Source of the DNA: Actinosynnema pretiosum
Lineage (GTDB): Bacteria; Actinomycetota; Actinomycetes; Mycobacteriales; Pseudonocardiaceae
Assembly (NCBI RefSeq): GCF_024171695.1
Contig: NZ_JAMTCF010000011.1
Coordinates: 109,498-173,497, forward strand
Length of the DNA stretch: 64,000 bases
Reading direction: 5' to 3'
Numbering within the stretch: position 1 is the first letter of the stretch; every line of letters starts with the position of its first letter. Positions 17,198 through 26,464 of this stretch are shown piece after piece. A model generated the notes under the pieces. The model had not been told where the DNA came from. It did not search any database and saw only the letters and a list, made by a program, of their open reading frames with translations. The position numbers were made by a program, and so were the translations under genes.

Positions 17198-17811
17198 CAC
17201 GACCTCGTTCCACAACCGTCGGCGACGGAGAGCGCGAATGCGCACCCCGTGTTCCAGCGCATTTCCTCCCACCTCCGCGATAAACCGGACCTGCGCTCGT
17301 GGGAAAACCTCCCGACGGGCCGTGCTGACTGGTTCGCGGCAGTGGTGGGCAGGGCGAACACGTTGCCTCCCAGGCACTTCCTCAAGTCTTGGGGTGGGAA
17401 CCCGCTGTGCTGCCGGATGTTAGGAGGCTGTTCGGAACCGGTCAATAAGGGACTTTCGGTCGAACGCGGGAGTCGAAAAAACTCGAACGAATCGAACGGC
17501 CAGTTCACCGCCCCTGCGTTTGATCAACAAACGATCCCCGGGAGAGTGTGAAGAATGTTCCCCGATCAAGCATGTGAACAGATTTGTCCGCTGCCGGTCA
17601 CGCATGTGAACGGCGTCACCGCACCCGAGCGTCCTCGCCCTCACCAGGGGCGGCAAGCTCCGGTTCCGCTCAGGTACGCGCCCAGGTACCTAGGGGTGAT
17701 CAACTGAGAGCGCCGCCAACCGCTTTCTCCCACTTCGGTCCACCGCCCCGGCGCACCCGGTGAACGGCGCTACCTTCGACCGGGAAGAAACCATTTCCCT
17801 TTGGGGGCAGG
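17198..17811. other. intergenic region upstream of the lectin gene
   Basis: About 610 bp with no supported gene and lower GC than average, so probably regulatory. GCATGTGAAC occurs twice, 32 bp apart (17570 and 17602). GAGTCGAAAAAACTC and GTTTG-N5-CAAAC are small inverted repeats. A -10-like TACCTT near 17770 could serve the downstream deazaflavin-type gene. I considered a riboswitch leader for the lectin gene but cannot recognise one. Confidence 0.5.
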
Positions 17812-18174
17812 GTGACCAAGCAAGATCGTCTGCCGATGCGCTTCGTGACCGGCTTCAACAAACTGGTCCTGCGCCTGCGCGCGTCCCGCCGCTGGGGCGG
17901 CGCGGTCCGCAAGCGCATCACCATCGTCACCTACACGGGCCGCCGCTCCGGCCGCACGTTCACCGCACCGGTCGGCTACGTCCGCACCGGCGACACCGTG
18001 GTGATCAAGGTGATGATGCCGGACCGCAAGTCGTGGTGGCGCAACTTCACCGGAGACGGCGGCCACCTGTTGCTGGAGCTCGACGGCGCCAACCGACCCG
18101 GCCACGCGACCGCCCGCCGAGCGGCCAAAGGTCCGGTCGAGGTGACCGTGCACCTGGACGACGCCCAGCACTGA
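17812..18174 (+). CDS. nitroreductase/deazaflavin-dependent oxidoreductase-like protein
   Basis: Small 120-residue protein resembling the F420-binding Ddn/DUF385 family. The core is RITIVTYTGRRSGRTFTAPVG, then VIKVMMPDRKSWWRNF and GGHLLLELDG. In better-known members the K/R-S-G loop and WWxNF segment line the deazaflavin pocket. The GTG start has GGGGGCAG seven bases upstream. It is shorter than typical Ddn (about 150), lacking the N-terminal extension. Substrate unknown; quinone or nitro reduction is the family theme. Confidence 0.75.
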   Translation: MTKQDRLPMRFVTGFNKLVLRLRASRRWGGAVRKRITIVTYTGRRSGRTFTAPVGYVRTGDTVVIKVMMPDRKSWWRNFTGDGGHLLLELDGANRPGHATARRAAKGPVEVTVHLDDAQH

Positions 18175-18700
18175 CCGGCCCGACCCGCTCTCCGGCCGTT
18201 CCGGACCGGGGTTGCGAGGTCCCTGACCGGTGTTCCAGCTGTGTTCGCCCTGCCCGTGCAGGCGGCGTGGTCGTGCAGCCACCGCAGATCCAGCACGGTC
18301 TGGGCGAGGCAGGTCGGGGCACGGGTTCCGGTACGTGTTCCACGTCGTCGGCGTTCGGCAGACGGGCCAGGTGTCGGGGCCAGCGCCCGAGGGGTGTCGA
18401 GGTTGGCAGGAGATGGGGATCAGGTTGGAAGGGGGCACGCCTGGTTTGCTGCGCGTACAGCACGATCCGATGCCCACCCTTGTGGAAAGCGGCCGTGCGA
18501 TGGGCGTGGGCAACCAGGGTTCGGTCGTCTGCCACTGATCTGCGCCTGTTCATGGTGATGCTGACTTGCGTCTGACGACAGGCGTGGTTGGCCGGCCTGG
18601 TTCTTCGACCCCGCCGACAACCGGTCGTCGCCGTGGTTGGTGGTGGGCTCAACGTGGTTCCAGGGCAACGAGACTATGCCATCGCCGCAGCTTGGTGAGG

Positions 18701-18730
18701 GGCTGCTATCGGGTGCACCCGATAGCAGCC
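18701..18730. terminator. perfect 30-bp palindrome
   Basis: GGCTGCTATCGGG and CCCGATAGCAGCC flank TGCA, giving a 13-bp stem with a four-base loop; the whole is self-complementary. No gene ends next to it on either strand, so it may mark the end of an unrecognised or decayed transcript. Confidence 0.55.
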
Positions 18731-18901
18731 CGCCTCCGAGGGCTGGCCGTTCAGCGCACTCCCGGGAGTGCTTGTCGCGGACTGGGCGTTCACGCTGGCT
18801 GGGTTCAGCGATCACTGGCTCGGCTCCGCGCTGCTGTTCGGCTCGCCCTTCTCGCGCGCTCCCGGAGGGCTGACCGTCCTCGCCGAGGCGGTCGGACTCG
18901 G

Positions 18902-18929
18902 GTGGTGACGAGGGCGCCCTCGTCACCAC
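18902..18929. terminator. perfect 28-bp palindrome after the HTH regulator gene
   Basis: GTGGTGACGAGGGC followed directly by its complement. It lies 29 bp beyond the stop codon of the minus-strand regulator gene and should act as its terminator. Confidence 0.7.
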
Positions 18930-18957
18930 GTCGGGTTCGACCCGTTCGGCTCGGTGG

Positions 18958-19521
18958 TCAGGACTTCGCGTCGCGCGCTGCCTGCACCTCCCGACGCACC
19001 TCCTCACTGAGCTCTTCCATCCGCTGGATCTCCGTGGCCAGGGTCGGGTCCTGGTCGCGGACCGCTTCTTGTGCGGCCAGCAGGGGAGGAAGCAGCTCGG
19101 CGGTGTCGTCGTAGGTGATGAGGGCGTGCCGCACCACCATGTCGAACTGCCCGGCCTGGCTGGCCAGATCGCGCAGTTCGACCGAGTTGGTGCGCGCCCA
19201 CTTGGCCACCGCGCGCTCGGACGCGCGGCGGTCCCGTTCGGCTCGGACCCGGCCCTCGGCCGTCGAGTCAGGTCCGGCCTCCCGCAGGCGCAGGTAGCGG
19301 CGCTCAGCTGCTTGGCGACTGGCCAGACCCAGCGCCAGGGCCAGTTCCGCCCAGCTGATGCCCGCGTCCCGCGCCGCGGCGATGAGCTCCGGTTCCCACT
19401 GAGCCAGCTCCTCGCGCAGTTCACGCAGGCTGACCAGGGCGTCCAACACCCGCGTGGCGTCGCCGTCCTCGATACCGCTGATGACCGCGTCGCGGATCGA
19501 CTCGTAGTCTCCGGTTCCCAT
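18958..19521 (-). CDS. helix-turn-helix regulator, HSP18-regulator-like
   Basis: Soluble 187-residue protein, mostly helical and charged. A helix-turn-helix is visible at about residues 50-80 (ISWAELALALGLASRQAAERRYLRLR), in the arrangement seen in actinobacterial proteins named HSP18 transcriptional regulators. The C-terminal half is predicted coiled coil (TEIQRMEELSEEVRREVQAARD). ATG 19521 is favoured over upstream codons because a near-consensus promoter ends seven bases before it, implying a leaderless mRNA. No hsp18 gene is next to it, so the target is unknown. Confidence 0.7.
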   Translation of the reverse strand: MGTGDYESIRDAVISGIEDGDATRVLDALVSLRELREELAQWEPELIAAARDAGISWAELALALGLASRQAAERRYLRLREAGPDSTAEGRVRAERDRRASERAVAKWARTNSVELRDLASQAGQFDMVVRHALITYDDTAELLPPLLAAQEAVRDQDPTLATEIQRMEELSEEVRREVQAARDAKS

Positions 19522-19528
19522 GGATGTC

Positions 19529-19557
19529 ATCGTAGTGACGACAATCGGGGTTGTCAA
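19529..19557 (-). promoter_or_regulatory. sigma-70-type promoter, leaderless start
   Basis: On the minus strand TTGACA (19557-19552) and TACGAT (19534-19529) are separated by exactly 17 bp. The -10 box ends seven bases before ATG 19521, so transcription should begin at or near the start codon. Confidence 0.8.
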
Positions 19558-19932
19558 CGGGGTGATGACGCCGTATTGTTGGTGCCACGACGTGGCGTCG
19601 CCACGGGTTCGCGGAGCTGGGAGAGGGGAGGGTGCGGTTGAGAGTAGGGGTTGTCCGACCGGTTCGCTCGTGCGGTGAACGGGTCGTCGCGCTCCTGGGA
19701 GGTCCGGTCGGGTCGGTCTTCTCCACGGGGCGGCGCGCTGAGCGCGGACGCGGGTGAGCCCGGCCGGTCGGGTCGGCGGGGCTCGTCGCGCACCGGGCTC
19801 GGTGTGTTGGCCGAACCCGGTGCGTCTGGTTGAGGCGGTTGACGGGCCTTGTGCTTAGTGGCCTTCTGCTTGGGGTGAGCCCCGTGCTGTTGGCTGGTGG
19901 AGCGCGTGGCCTGCTTAGCGGAGGACTGCGGG
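19558..19932. other. intergenic region with terminator downstream of the aminotransferase
   Basis: About 375 bp with no supported gene. CACCGGGCTCGG and CCGAACCCGGTG (19791-19822, one mismatch) form a strong hairpin 111 bp beyond the aminotransferase stop. GGGG-TGAG-CCCC near 19877 is a smaller one. Confidence 0.55.
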
Positions 19933-21273
<1,341 letters not shown>

Positions 21274-21319
21274 CTACGACCGGGTGAGCATCGGGTCCAT
21301 CTCATGATTTCGACTGTCC

Positions 21320-21338
21320 TGTTCGGTGTGGCCGAACA
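21320..21338. promoter_or_regulatory. LysR-type operator between dgdA-like and LysR genes
   Basis: TGTTCGG-N5-CCGAACA is a perfect 19-bp interrupted palindrome in the 85-bp divergent gap, ending 11 bp before the LysR start. Position and symmetry fit an autoregulatory and activating LysR site. Confidence 0.75.
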
Positions 21339-21349
21339 AGAATGGAGGT

Positions 21350-22252
21350 GTGCTGAATCCGTGGCGGCTGCGGTTGCTGAGCCAGCTGGAGAGCCTGGGC
21401 ACCGTGCGCGCGGTCGCTGAGGCGGCTTCGCTGAGCGCGTCGACGGTGTCCCAGCAGTTGTCGGTGCTGGAGGCCGAGACGCGCACCCGGTTGCTGGAGC
21501 GGACCGGGCGGCGGGTGCGGTTGACGTCGGCGGGGCAGCTGTTGGCGCGTCGGGCGCGGGAGATCCTCGATCACATGGACACCGTGGAGGCCGAGCTGCT
21601 CGGGGTCGGTGGGGAACCTGCCGGGCTCGTGCGGGTGGGCACGTTCCAGAGCGGGATCCACACGCTCGCGGTGCCCGCTGTGCTCCAGCTGGCGCGTTCG
21701 CACCCGCATCTGCAGGTCGAGCTGCTGGAGCTGGAGCCGCACGAGAGCCTGCGCGCGTTGCGGGTCGGGGACGCTGATCTGGTCATCACGACGGCGGACT
21801 TCGTGGAGGTTCCGCTGGGGCCTGATCTGGACGTGGTGGTGCTGGCGGTTGATCCGGTGGTGCTGGTCCTGCCGCAGCACCGGGGTGGGCGAGGGCCGGT
21901 GGATCTTGCGGCGTTCGCGGATGAGCCGTGGGCGCTGGACGTGCCGGGGTCCTACATGGCGAACCTGACGACGCGGTTGTGCCGTCAGGCCGGGTTCGAG
22001 CCTCGGGTGGCGTGCCGGTTCAGCAACTACCTGATGACGCTCCAGCACGTGGAGGCCGGGTTGTCGGTGGCGTTGCTGCCTGCGCTGGCGGTGGACGAGC
22101 GGTATCGGTTGGTCGGGCGTGAGCTGGTGCCTGCGGTGACGCGCACGATCACCGCGGTGGTGCGCAGGGGTGCTCGGCGGCCTACCGGGGTTGATCTTGT
22201 GCTGGAGACCTTGCGGCGGTTGCCCACGCCGCCGGGGATTTCCAGGCCGTAA
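21350..22252 (+). CDS. LysR-family regulator (dgdR-like by context)
   Basis: LysR-type regulator of 300 residues. The N-terminal winged HTH reads LSQLESLGTVRAVAEAASLSASTVSQQLSVLEAETRTRLLERTGRRVRLT, in three consecutive helices. The periplasmic-binding-protein-like effector domain covers about 85-295 (LVRVGTFQSGIHTLAVPA). I chose GTG 21350, since the family's first helix begins directly after it and GGAGG lies just upstream. It is divergent from the dialkylglycine decarboxylase gene with a symmetric site between, so a 2-aminoisobutyrate-type ligand is likely by analogy with DgdR; that is inference. Confidence 0.88.
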   Translation: MLNPWRLRLLSQLESLGTVRAVAEAASLSASTVSQQLSVLEAETRTRLLERTGRRVRLTSAGQLLARRAREILDHMDTVEAELLGVGGEPAGLVRVGTFQSGIHTLAVPAVLQLARSHPHLQVELLELEPHESLRALRVGDADLVITTADFVEVPLGPDLDVVVLAVDPVVLVLPQHRGGRGPVDLAAFADEPWALDVPGSYMANLTTRLCRQAGFEPRVACRFSNYLMTLQHVEAGLSVALLPALAVDERYRLVGRELVPAVTRTITAVVRRGARRPTGVDLVLETLRRLPTPPGISRP

Positions 22253-22437
22253 GGGCTGTGTGCGCTGTGCGGGCCGTGGGGTCGGGGCCGTACGGGCCTT
22301 GGGGTGCCGGGGTGCCGGGGTGCCGGGGGGCCGGAGTGCTGGGGTGCCGGAGTGCTGGAGGTGGCTGGGGGAACTCGGTGGGCTGGTGTTTGCGGGTGTG
22401 GAATCGGTGGAGTGGGGATGGAGGTGGTGAGAGGGGG
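22253..22437. repeat. 8-bp G-rich tandem repeat in intergenic region
   Basis: From 22301 to about 22364 there are eight units of 8 bp with consensus GGGGTGCC (variants GGAGTGCT, GGGGGGCC). The rest of the gap is likewise G-rich. The period is not a multiple of three and no gene spans it. Confidence 0.75.
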
Positions 22438-23124
22438 TTAGCTGGTTGCTGCTACGGCGGTGGCGGTTGCCACTGCTGCTGCGGCTACCGCGCCTGCGGT
22501 TGCGGTGGCTACTGCGAGGGTTACCGCTGAGGCTGCCCAGTTGCCGGATTCGATGTGCTTGGCGCGTTGGGCGACCTTGGACGACCAGGTCAGGGGTGGG
22601 CGCAGGGCGGGGAGGGTGCCGCTTGCGGAGAGCAGGGCGATCAGGGCTCCCGTTCGGGTGTCTGCGGGGTGGTCGTCCTCCAGGGTGGCGCGGATCTTGG
22701 TGCGCAGGTCCGCCTCGTGCTCGGGGGCGTTGCTGGGCAGGCGCGTGGTGCGGAACAGGCCCAGGACTCGTTTGTTCTCGGTGCGGATCAGGTCGCGCTC
22801 GATCAGGCGGTTGATCACGGGCTTGTACAGGCCTGCGCCGATCTCCAGCAGGACCGACTGGGCTCGTCCGGTGCGCTGGGCGATCTGCTCGTGCGCGGTG
22901 CGCAGGAGGGGGTCTTCCAGGTCTTGGGGGCCGGTGGCGGTGACCTTCGGGCCGCCGAGGCCCTCGGTGCCTTCGATGATCTTGACTCGGTCGCGCAGCG
23001 CCAGTTCGACCAGCAGGGCTCCGCCCAGGGAGTAGTGCATGGTGCCTGCTCCGGACATGGCGCCCGTTTCGTCGTCTAGCAGCAGGAGCATCAGGTCTTC
23101 GACGATCAGCGGGGTGGGTTCCAC
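22438..23124 (-). CDS. GPP34 (GOLPH3-like) family protein
   Basis: Bacterial GPP34-domain protein of 228 residues, distantly related to the eukaryotic Golgi phosphoprotein GOLPH3, which binds PI4P. Core segments are present: LLLLDDETGAM, YSLGGALLVELALRDRV, VLLEIGAGLYKPVINRLIERDLI and the LFRTTRLP hairpin. The tail is an Ala/Thr/Val-rich stretch of about 45 residues that could insert in or lie on the membrane. GTG 23124 has AGGAAAGG nine bases upstream; the longer reading overlaps the ribosome site. Actinobacteria often keep several copies, and their function is not established. Confidence 0.88.
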   Translation of the reverse strand: MEPTPLIVEDLMLLLLDDETGAMSGAGTMHYSLGGALLVELALRDRVKIIEGTEGLGGPKVTATGPQDLEDPLLRTAHEQIAQRTGRAQSVLLEIGAGLYKPVINRLIERDLIRTENKRVLGLFRTTRLPSNAPEHEADLRTKIRATLEDDHPADTRTGALIALLSASGTLPALRPPLTWSSKVAQRAKHIESGNWAASAVTLAVATATAGAVAAAAVATATAVAATS

Positions 23125-23228
23125 GAGGCTTCGCCTTTCCTGCGGGGTGGGGTTGGGAACCATGGGAAACCATGCCGTTGGGGCACACTCAAGGGGGTGC
23201 GGCGGTCGGGTTTTGTGGGGGTGTGGTG

Positions 23229-24005
23229 GTGAGCGGGTGGCGGTTCGCGGTCAGCACGTTGGGGGCTCCGGGGGTTCCGGTTCGGGAGAGCGCGCGGGTT
23301 GCGGCTGAGCACGGGTGTCGTGGGCTGGAGATCCGGGTGCACCCCGATGAGGAAGTGCGGGTGGGGATGACGGCTGCTCGGGCTGCTCGGGTGCGGGAGG
23401 AGGTTGTGGGGGTCGGGGTTGAGATCGCTTGTCTTGCCGGGTACGTGAAGGTTTGCGCGCCGGGTGGGGCTGTGGTTGACGAGTTGCGGGCGTTGGTCGA
23501 GTTGGCTGGTGTGCTTGGTGCGCCTGCGGTTCGGGTTTTTCCCGGTGGGGTCGACGGTGGTGATGGTGCTGCCGTTGAGCGGATCGGGGCGGTGTTGCCT
23601 GAGTTGCGGGACGCCGGGGTTCGGTTGTTGGTGGAGACGCACGACTCGCACGCGACCGGGGCGGCCGCGTTGCGGTTGGTCGAGCCGTTCGGGGAGCCGG
23701 GGGCGGTTGCGGTGCTGTGGGACGCGGTGCACCCGTGGCGGGGTGGGGAGTCGCCTGGGCGGACCCGTGCCGTGCTCGGGGAGTACCTGGGGTACTTCCA
23801 GGTCAAGGACGTTGAACCCGGTGGGCCCACGCCGGTTCCGCCTGGGGCGGGGGCGGTGCCGCTCGAGGAGTGCGGGCGGGTGCTTCGGGACTGGTCCGGG
23901 TGGGTGTCGTTGGAGTGGGAGCGCGCCTGGTACCCGGAGATCGCTCCGTTGCCGGTGCCGTTGCGCGCGGCTGCCGAGTGGTTCGAGGTCTGGCGGCCCC
24001 GTTAG
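23229..24005 (+). CDS. sugar phosphate isomerase/epimerase (AP-endonuclease-2-type TIM barrel)
   Basis: Xylose-isomerase-like TIM barrel of 258 residues. Metal-site segments are recognisable: GLEIRVHPDEEV, RLLVETHDSHATG, AVLWDAVHPW, YFQVKDV and SLEWERAWYPEI. The family interconverts keto and aldose sugars or epimerises inosose and hydroxypyruvate-type compounds. Three adjacent GTG codons (23223, 23226, 23229) follow a G-rich ribosome site; I chose the last for spacing. The stop codon overlaps that of convergent glycerate kinase. Codons rich in GGG, GTT and GCG set it apart from most genes here. With the glycerate kinase and the Gfo/Idh operon it suggests a carbohydrate-catabolic locus. Confidence 0.82.
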   Translation: MSGWRFAVSTLGAPGVPVRESARVAAEHGCRGLEIRVHPDEEVRVGMTAARAARVREEVVGVGVEIACLAGYVKVCAPGGAVVDELRALVELAGVLGAPAVRVFPGGVDGGDGAAVERIGAVLPELRDAGVRLLVETHDSHATGAAALRLVEPFGEPGAVAVLWDAVHPWRGGESPGRTRAVLGEYLGYFQVKDVEPGGPTPVPPGAGAVPLEECGRVLRDWSGWVSLEWERAWYPEIAPLPVPLRAAAEWFEVWRPR

Positions 24006-25135
24006 AGGGGGAAGGTCCGGCCGATGCGCTCGCCCAGGCGTTCCAGCAGGGGGGCGGCTTCGGTGTGGCAGCGGGACAGGTCTGGTTCCAGGTCGGTCAG
24101 GGCGAACGCTGCGGTGAAGCCTGCTCCGGTCAGCTCGGTGGTGGTCAGGGTGCAGCTGCCCGCTGCTGCGATCACTCGCGCTCCTGCTGCCCGTGCTGCT
24201 GCTGCGACGCCTGCGGGGGCTTTGCCGTGCAGTGTTTGGTGGTCGACCCGGCCTTCGCCTGCGATGACCAGGCTCGCGTTCCGCAGTGCGGTGGTCAGGT
24301 CGGTCAGCTCCAGCACCAGGGTGATGCCTGAGCGCATCCGTGCTCCGCACGCCAGCAGGGCGAAGCCCGTGCCACCGGCTGCGCCTGCGCCTGGCAGGTC
24401 GCGGGCGGGACGGCCCGTTGCCTGCTCCAGCAGGTCTGCCCAGCGGGTCAGGGATGTGTCCAGCTCGGTCGTCAGCGCCGCGTCCGCGCCTTTTTGGGGG
24501 CCGTAGACCGCTGCTGCGCCGTGTGGGCCCAGGAGGGGGTTGTCCACGTCGCAGGCCACTTCGACGTCCGCGTCGCGCAGGGCGGGGTGCAGGGTGGAGA
24601 GGTCCAGTGAGCGGACCTCGGACAGGGGGGAGGTCGTGCCGTCCAGCGGGGTGCCGTGGCGGTCCAGGAGGCGTGCGCCCAGGGCGATGAGCAGGCCTGC
24701 GCCGCCGTCCGTGGTGGCGCTGCCGCCCAGGCCCACGACGATCCTGCGGTGGCCCGCGTTCAAGGCTGCCGCGATCAGGTGGCCGGTGCCCAGGGTTGTT
24801 GCGGCTCTTGCGCGGTTGGGGGACACCGGGACGTCCGCTATCCCGGCCAGGCCTGATGACTCGGCCAGTTCTACCGCTGCCGTGTCGGCGCTGGTGGCGT
24901 AGCGGGTGGTCACCGGGCGGCCCAGGGCGTCCGCGGACGGTGCGTGGACCTCGGTGAAGCCCGCGCCCAGCAGGGCGTCCAGGGTGCCCTCGCCGCCGTC
25001 CGCCACCGGGTGCTCGACGACGTGCGCGCCCGTGCGGCGCAGGCCCCGCGCCAGTGCCGACGTGGCCGCGCGTGCGGTCAGCGAGCCCTTGAACGAGTCC
25101 AGTGCCACGACCACGTGGTTGCGCTGCGGGTCCAC
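24002..25135 (-). CDS. glycerate kinase (GarK/GlxK family)
   Basis: Phosphorylates D-glycerate with ATP, feeding glycolysis. 377 residues, the usual length. The two signature ends are clear: VVVALDSFKGSLTA with HPVADGGEGTLDAL near the N-terminus, then VGLGGSATTDGGAGLL, ACDVDNPLLGPHGAA, YGPQKGA and GEGRVDHQTLHGKAP. GTG 25135 gives the canonical first strand, though its ribosome site is poor. It is convergent with the TIM-barrel gene (overlapping stops) and divergent from the PmoA-like operon, whose LacI-type operator lies about 100 bp from its start and might govern both. Confidence 0.93.
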   Translation of the reverse strand: MDPQRNHVVVALDSFKGSLTARAATSALARGLRRTGAHVVEHPVADGGEGTLDALLGAGFTEVHAPSADALGRPVTTRYATSADTAAVELAESSGLAGIADVPVSPNRARAATTLGTGHLIAAALNAGHRRIVVGLGGSATTDGGAGLLIALGARLLDRHGTPLDGTTSPLSEVRSLDLSTLHPALRDADVEVACDVDNPLLGPHGAAAVYGPQKGADAALTTELDTSLTRWADLLEQATGRPARDLPGAGAAGGTGFALLACGARMRSGITLVLELTDLTTALRNASLVIAGEGRVDHQTLHGKAPAGVAAAARAAGARVIAAAGSCTLTTTELTGAGFTAAFALTDLEPDLSRCHTEAAPLLERLGERIGRTFPL

Positions 25136-25230
25136 CCTGTCATGGGAAGTGGTGCCGCAGGGCTTGTCAAGGGTTGCCGCAGGTGTGGGTGGGTGAGGGT
25201 TGACGGGGTGTCGGGTGGGGGCGTTAGTGT

Positions 25231-25246
25231 CGGAAAGCGCTTTCCG
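25231..25246. promoter_or_regulatory. LacI/GalR-family operator
   Basis: CGGAAAGCGCTTTCCG is a perfect 16-bp palindrome with the central CG typical of LacI-family sites. It lies 46 bp before the PmoA-like start, and 96 bp from the divergent glycerate kinase start. No LacI gene is in the window, so the repressor acts from elsewhere. Confidence 0.8.
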
Positions 25247-25291
25247 GTACGAGGCGCGGTCGGCGCGCCACCGAGGAGAGGTGGTGGGCGT

Positions 25292-26464
25292 GTGAGCTGG
25301 TTCGCCCTGCGGCATGACGTCGGGGTCGCGGTGACCGTTCTTGCCGGGGATGTCGAGCTGGCTCGGTACGAGTACGCGCCCGGCACGCCGCAGCTCGAGT
25401 CGCCGAAGCCGTTCCTGCACCCGGTGCGCACTCGGGGCGGGCGGTTGGTGAGCCTGTTCCGGCCGCATGACCACGTGTGGCACAAGGGGATCGCGTGGTC
25501 GTTGCCGCACGTCGGGGAGCACAACTTCTGGGGTGGGCCGACCTACCTGCGTGGTCGGGGGTACGCGCAGTTGGACAACAACGGTGCGCAGGTTCACCGG
25601 CGGGTCGTCGGGATCGGGGCTTGTGGGGATCGGGTGCTCGGGGACCGGCTGTCCGGGGAAGGGCTGTCCGGGAACGAGGTGCTCGGGGACGGGGTGCTCG
25701 GGGGCGGGGCAGCTGAGGGCGGGGCGGCTGGGGACGGGGTGCTTGGAGGCGCGGTAGCTGGAGGCGGGGCGGCTGGAGGCGCGGCAGTTGGGGACGCGGC
25801 AGTTGGGGACGGGGCAGTTGGGGATGGGGCGGCTGGGGGCAGCGTGCGCGGGGATGGGGCGCGTGGGGACGGCGTGCGCGGGGATGGGGCGGGTGGGGGC
25901 GGGGTTCGGTTCGCGCACGAGTTGGAGTGGGTTGCGCAGGACGGGCGGGGTGTTGTCGCCGAGGTGCGCGTGCTCACCGCTGTTCCGCTGGGGGAGCTGG
26001 GGTGGGCGCTCATCTTCGACACCACGATGACCAACACCTCCGGGGGTGGGCTGGTGTTCGGGTCGCCCACCACCAACGGGCGGGAGAACGCCGGGTACGG
26101 CGGGTTGTTCTGGCGTGGGCCTCGGGCGTTCACCGGGGGGAGCGTGATCACGTCCGATGGGGTCGGGGGGGACGAGTTGCGCGGGTGGCGGGGGGAGTGG
26201 ATGGCGTTCTGCGGCAAGCACGACGGGGACGGTGGGGAGTCGTTGGTGCTCGTCGTCGACCACGTGGGCAACCCGCACCACCCGCCGCGGTGGTTCACCC
26301 GGTCCGAGAGCTTCGCCTGCTTGAACCCGGCTCCGTTCTTCAGCGAGGAGCTCGTGGTGGGGGACGGGGAGAGCGTTCGGTTCCGTTACGGGGTGGGGAT
26401 CGCGGATGGGGGCGCGGGTGGTGCGGGGGTGCTCGCGGAGGCGGTTCGCGGGGTGCTCGGGTGA
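25292..26464 (+). CDS. PmoA-family (DUF6807) protein with repeat-encoded insert
   Basis: Soluble 390-residue protein of the family annotated PmoA/DUF6807, found with sugar-oxidising dehydrogenases and not a methane monooxygenase. Conserved blocks are HDHVWHKGIAWSLPHVGEHNFWGGPTYL (in two parts), SPTTNGRENAGYGGLFWRGPR and PPRWFTRSESFACLNPAPFF. Residues about 116-204 are a Gly/Asp/Ala insert of five-residue units encoded by a 15-bp minisatellite, making it some 90 residues longer than its relatives. The GTG start has GAGGAGAGG upstream. Its stop overlaps the cupin start (GTGA), so the two are translationally coupled. Confidence 0.82.
   Translation: MSWFALRHDVGVAVTVLAGDVELARYEYAPGTPQLESPKPFLHPVRTRGGRLVSLFRPHDHVWHKGIAWSLPHVGEHNFWGGPTYLRGRGYAQLDNNGAQVHRRVVGIGACGDRVLGDRLSGEGLSGNEVLGDGVLGGGAAEGGAAGDGVLGGAVAGGGAAGGAAVGDAAVGDGAVGDGAAGGSVRGDGARGDGVRGDGAGGGGVRFAHELEWVAQDGRGVVAEVRVLTAVPLGELGWALIFDTTMTNTSGGGLVFGSPTTNGRENAGYGGLFWRGPRAFTGGSVITSDGVGGDELRGWRGEWMAFCGKHDGDGGESLVLVVDHVGNPHHPPRWFTRSESFACLNPAPFFSEELVVGDGESVRFRYGVGIADGGAGGAGVLAEAVRGVLG
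25641..25905 (+). repeat. 15-bp in-frame minisatellite inside the PmoA-like gene
   Basis: About seventeen tandem 15-bp units of the type GGGGACGGGGCAGTT, encoding GDGAV, GDGAA, GDGVR and similar. The right half is the most regular. The frame is intact throughout. It matches the array in the terpene-synthase-like gene in period, frame and Gly-rich product. Confidence 0.88.

Larger units (their letters stand above)
18175..18957. other. unexplained stretch bounded by long palindromes
   Basis: About 780 bp without a convincing gene. Several open frames exist on both strands, but none has a ribosome site, good codon bias and a recognisable product together. One minus-strand reading (near 18440-18600) looks protein-like (DRTLVAHAHRTAAFHKGGHR) and could be a gene remnant. 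Perfect palindromes lie at 18701-18730 and 18902-18929, and ACTCCCGGGAGT lies near 18760. Confidence 0.45.

Noticed and set aside
17198-17811. Riboswitch leader of the lectin gene
   Set aside because: Lower GC and small inverted repeats are present, but no known riboswitch core could be recognised.
18047-18652. A minus-strand reading with protein-like segments
   Set aside because: No ribosome site, no recognised family and overlap with the deazaflavin-type gene. It is kept only as a possible remnant.
25641-25905. CRISPR array
   Set aside because: Units are contiguous 15-mers without spacers, inside an open reading frame, and no cas gene is near.
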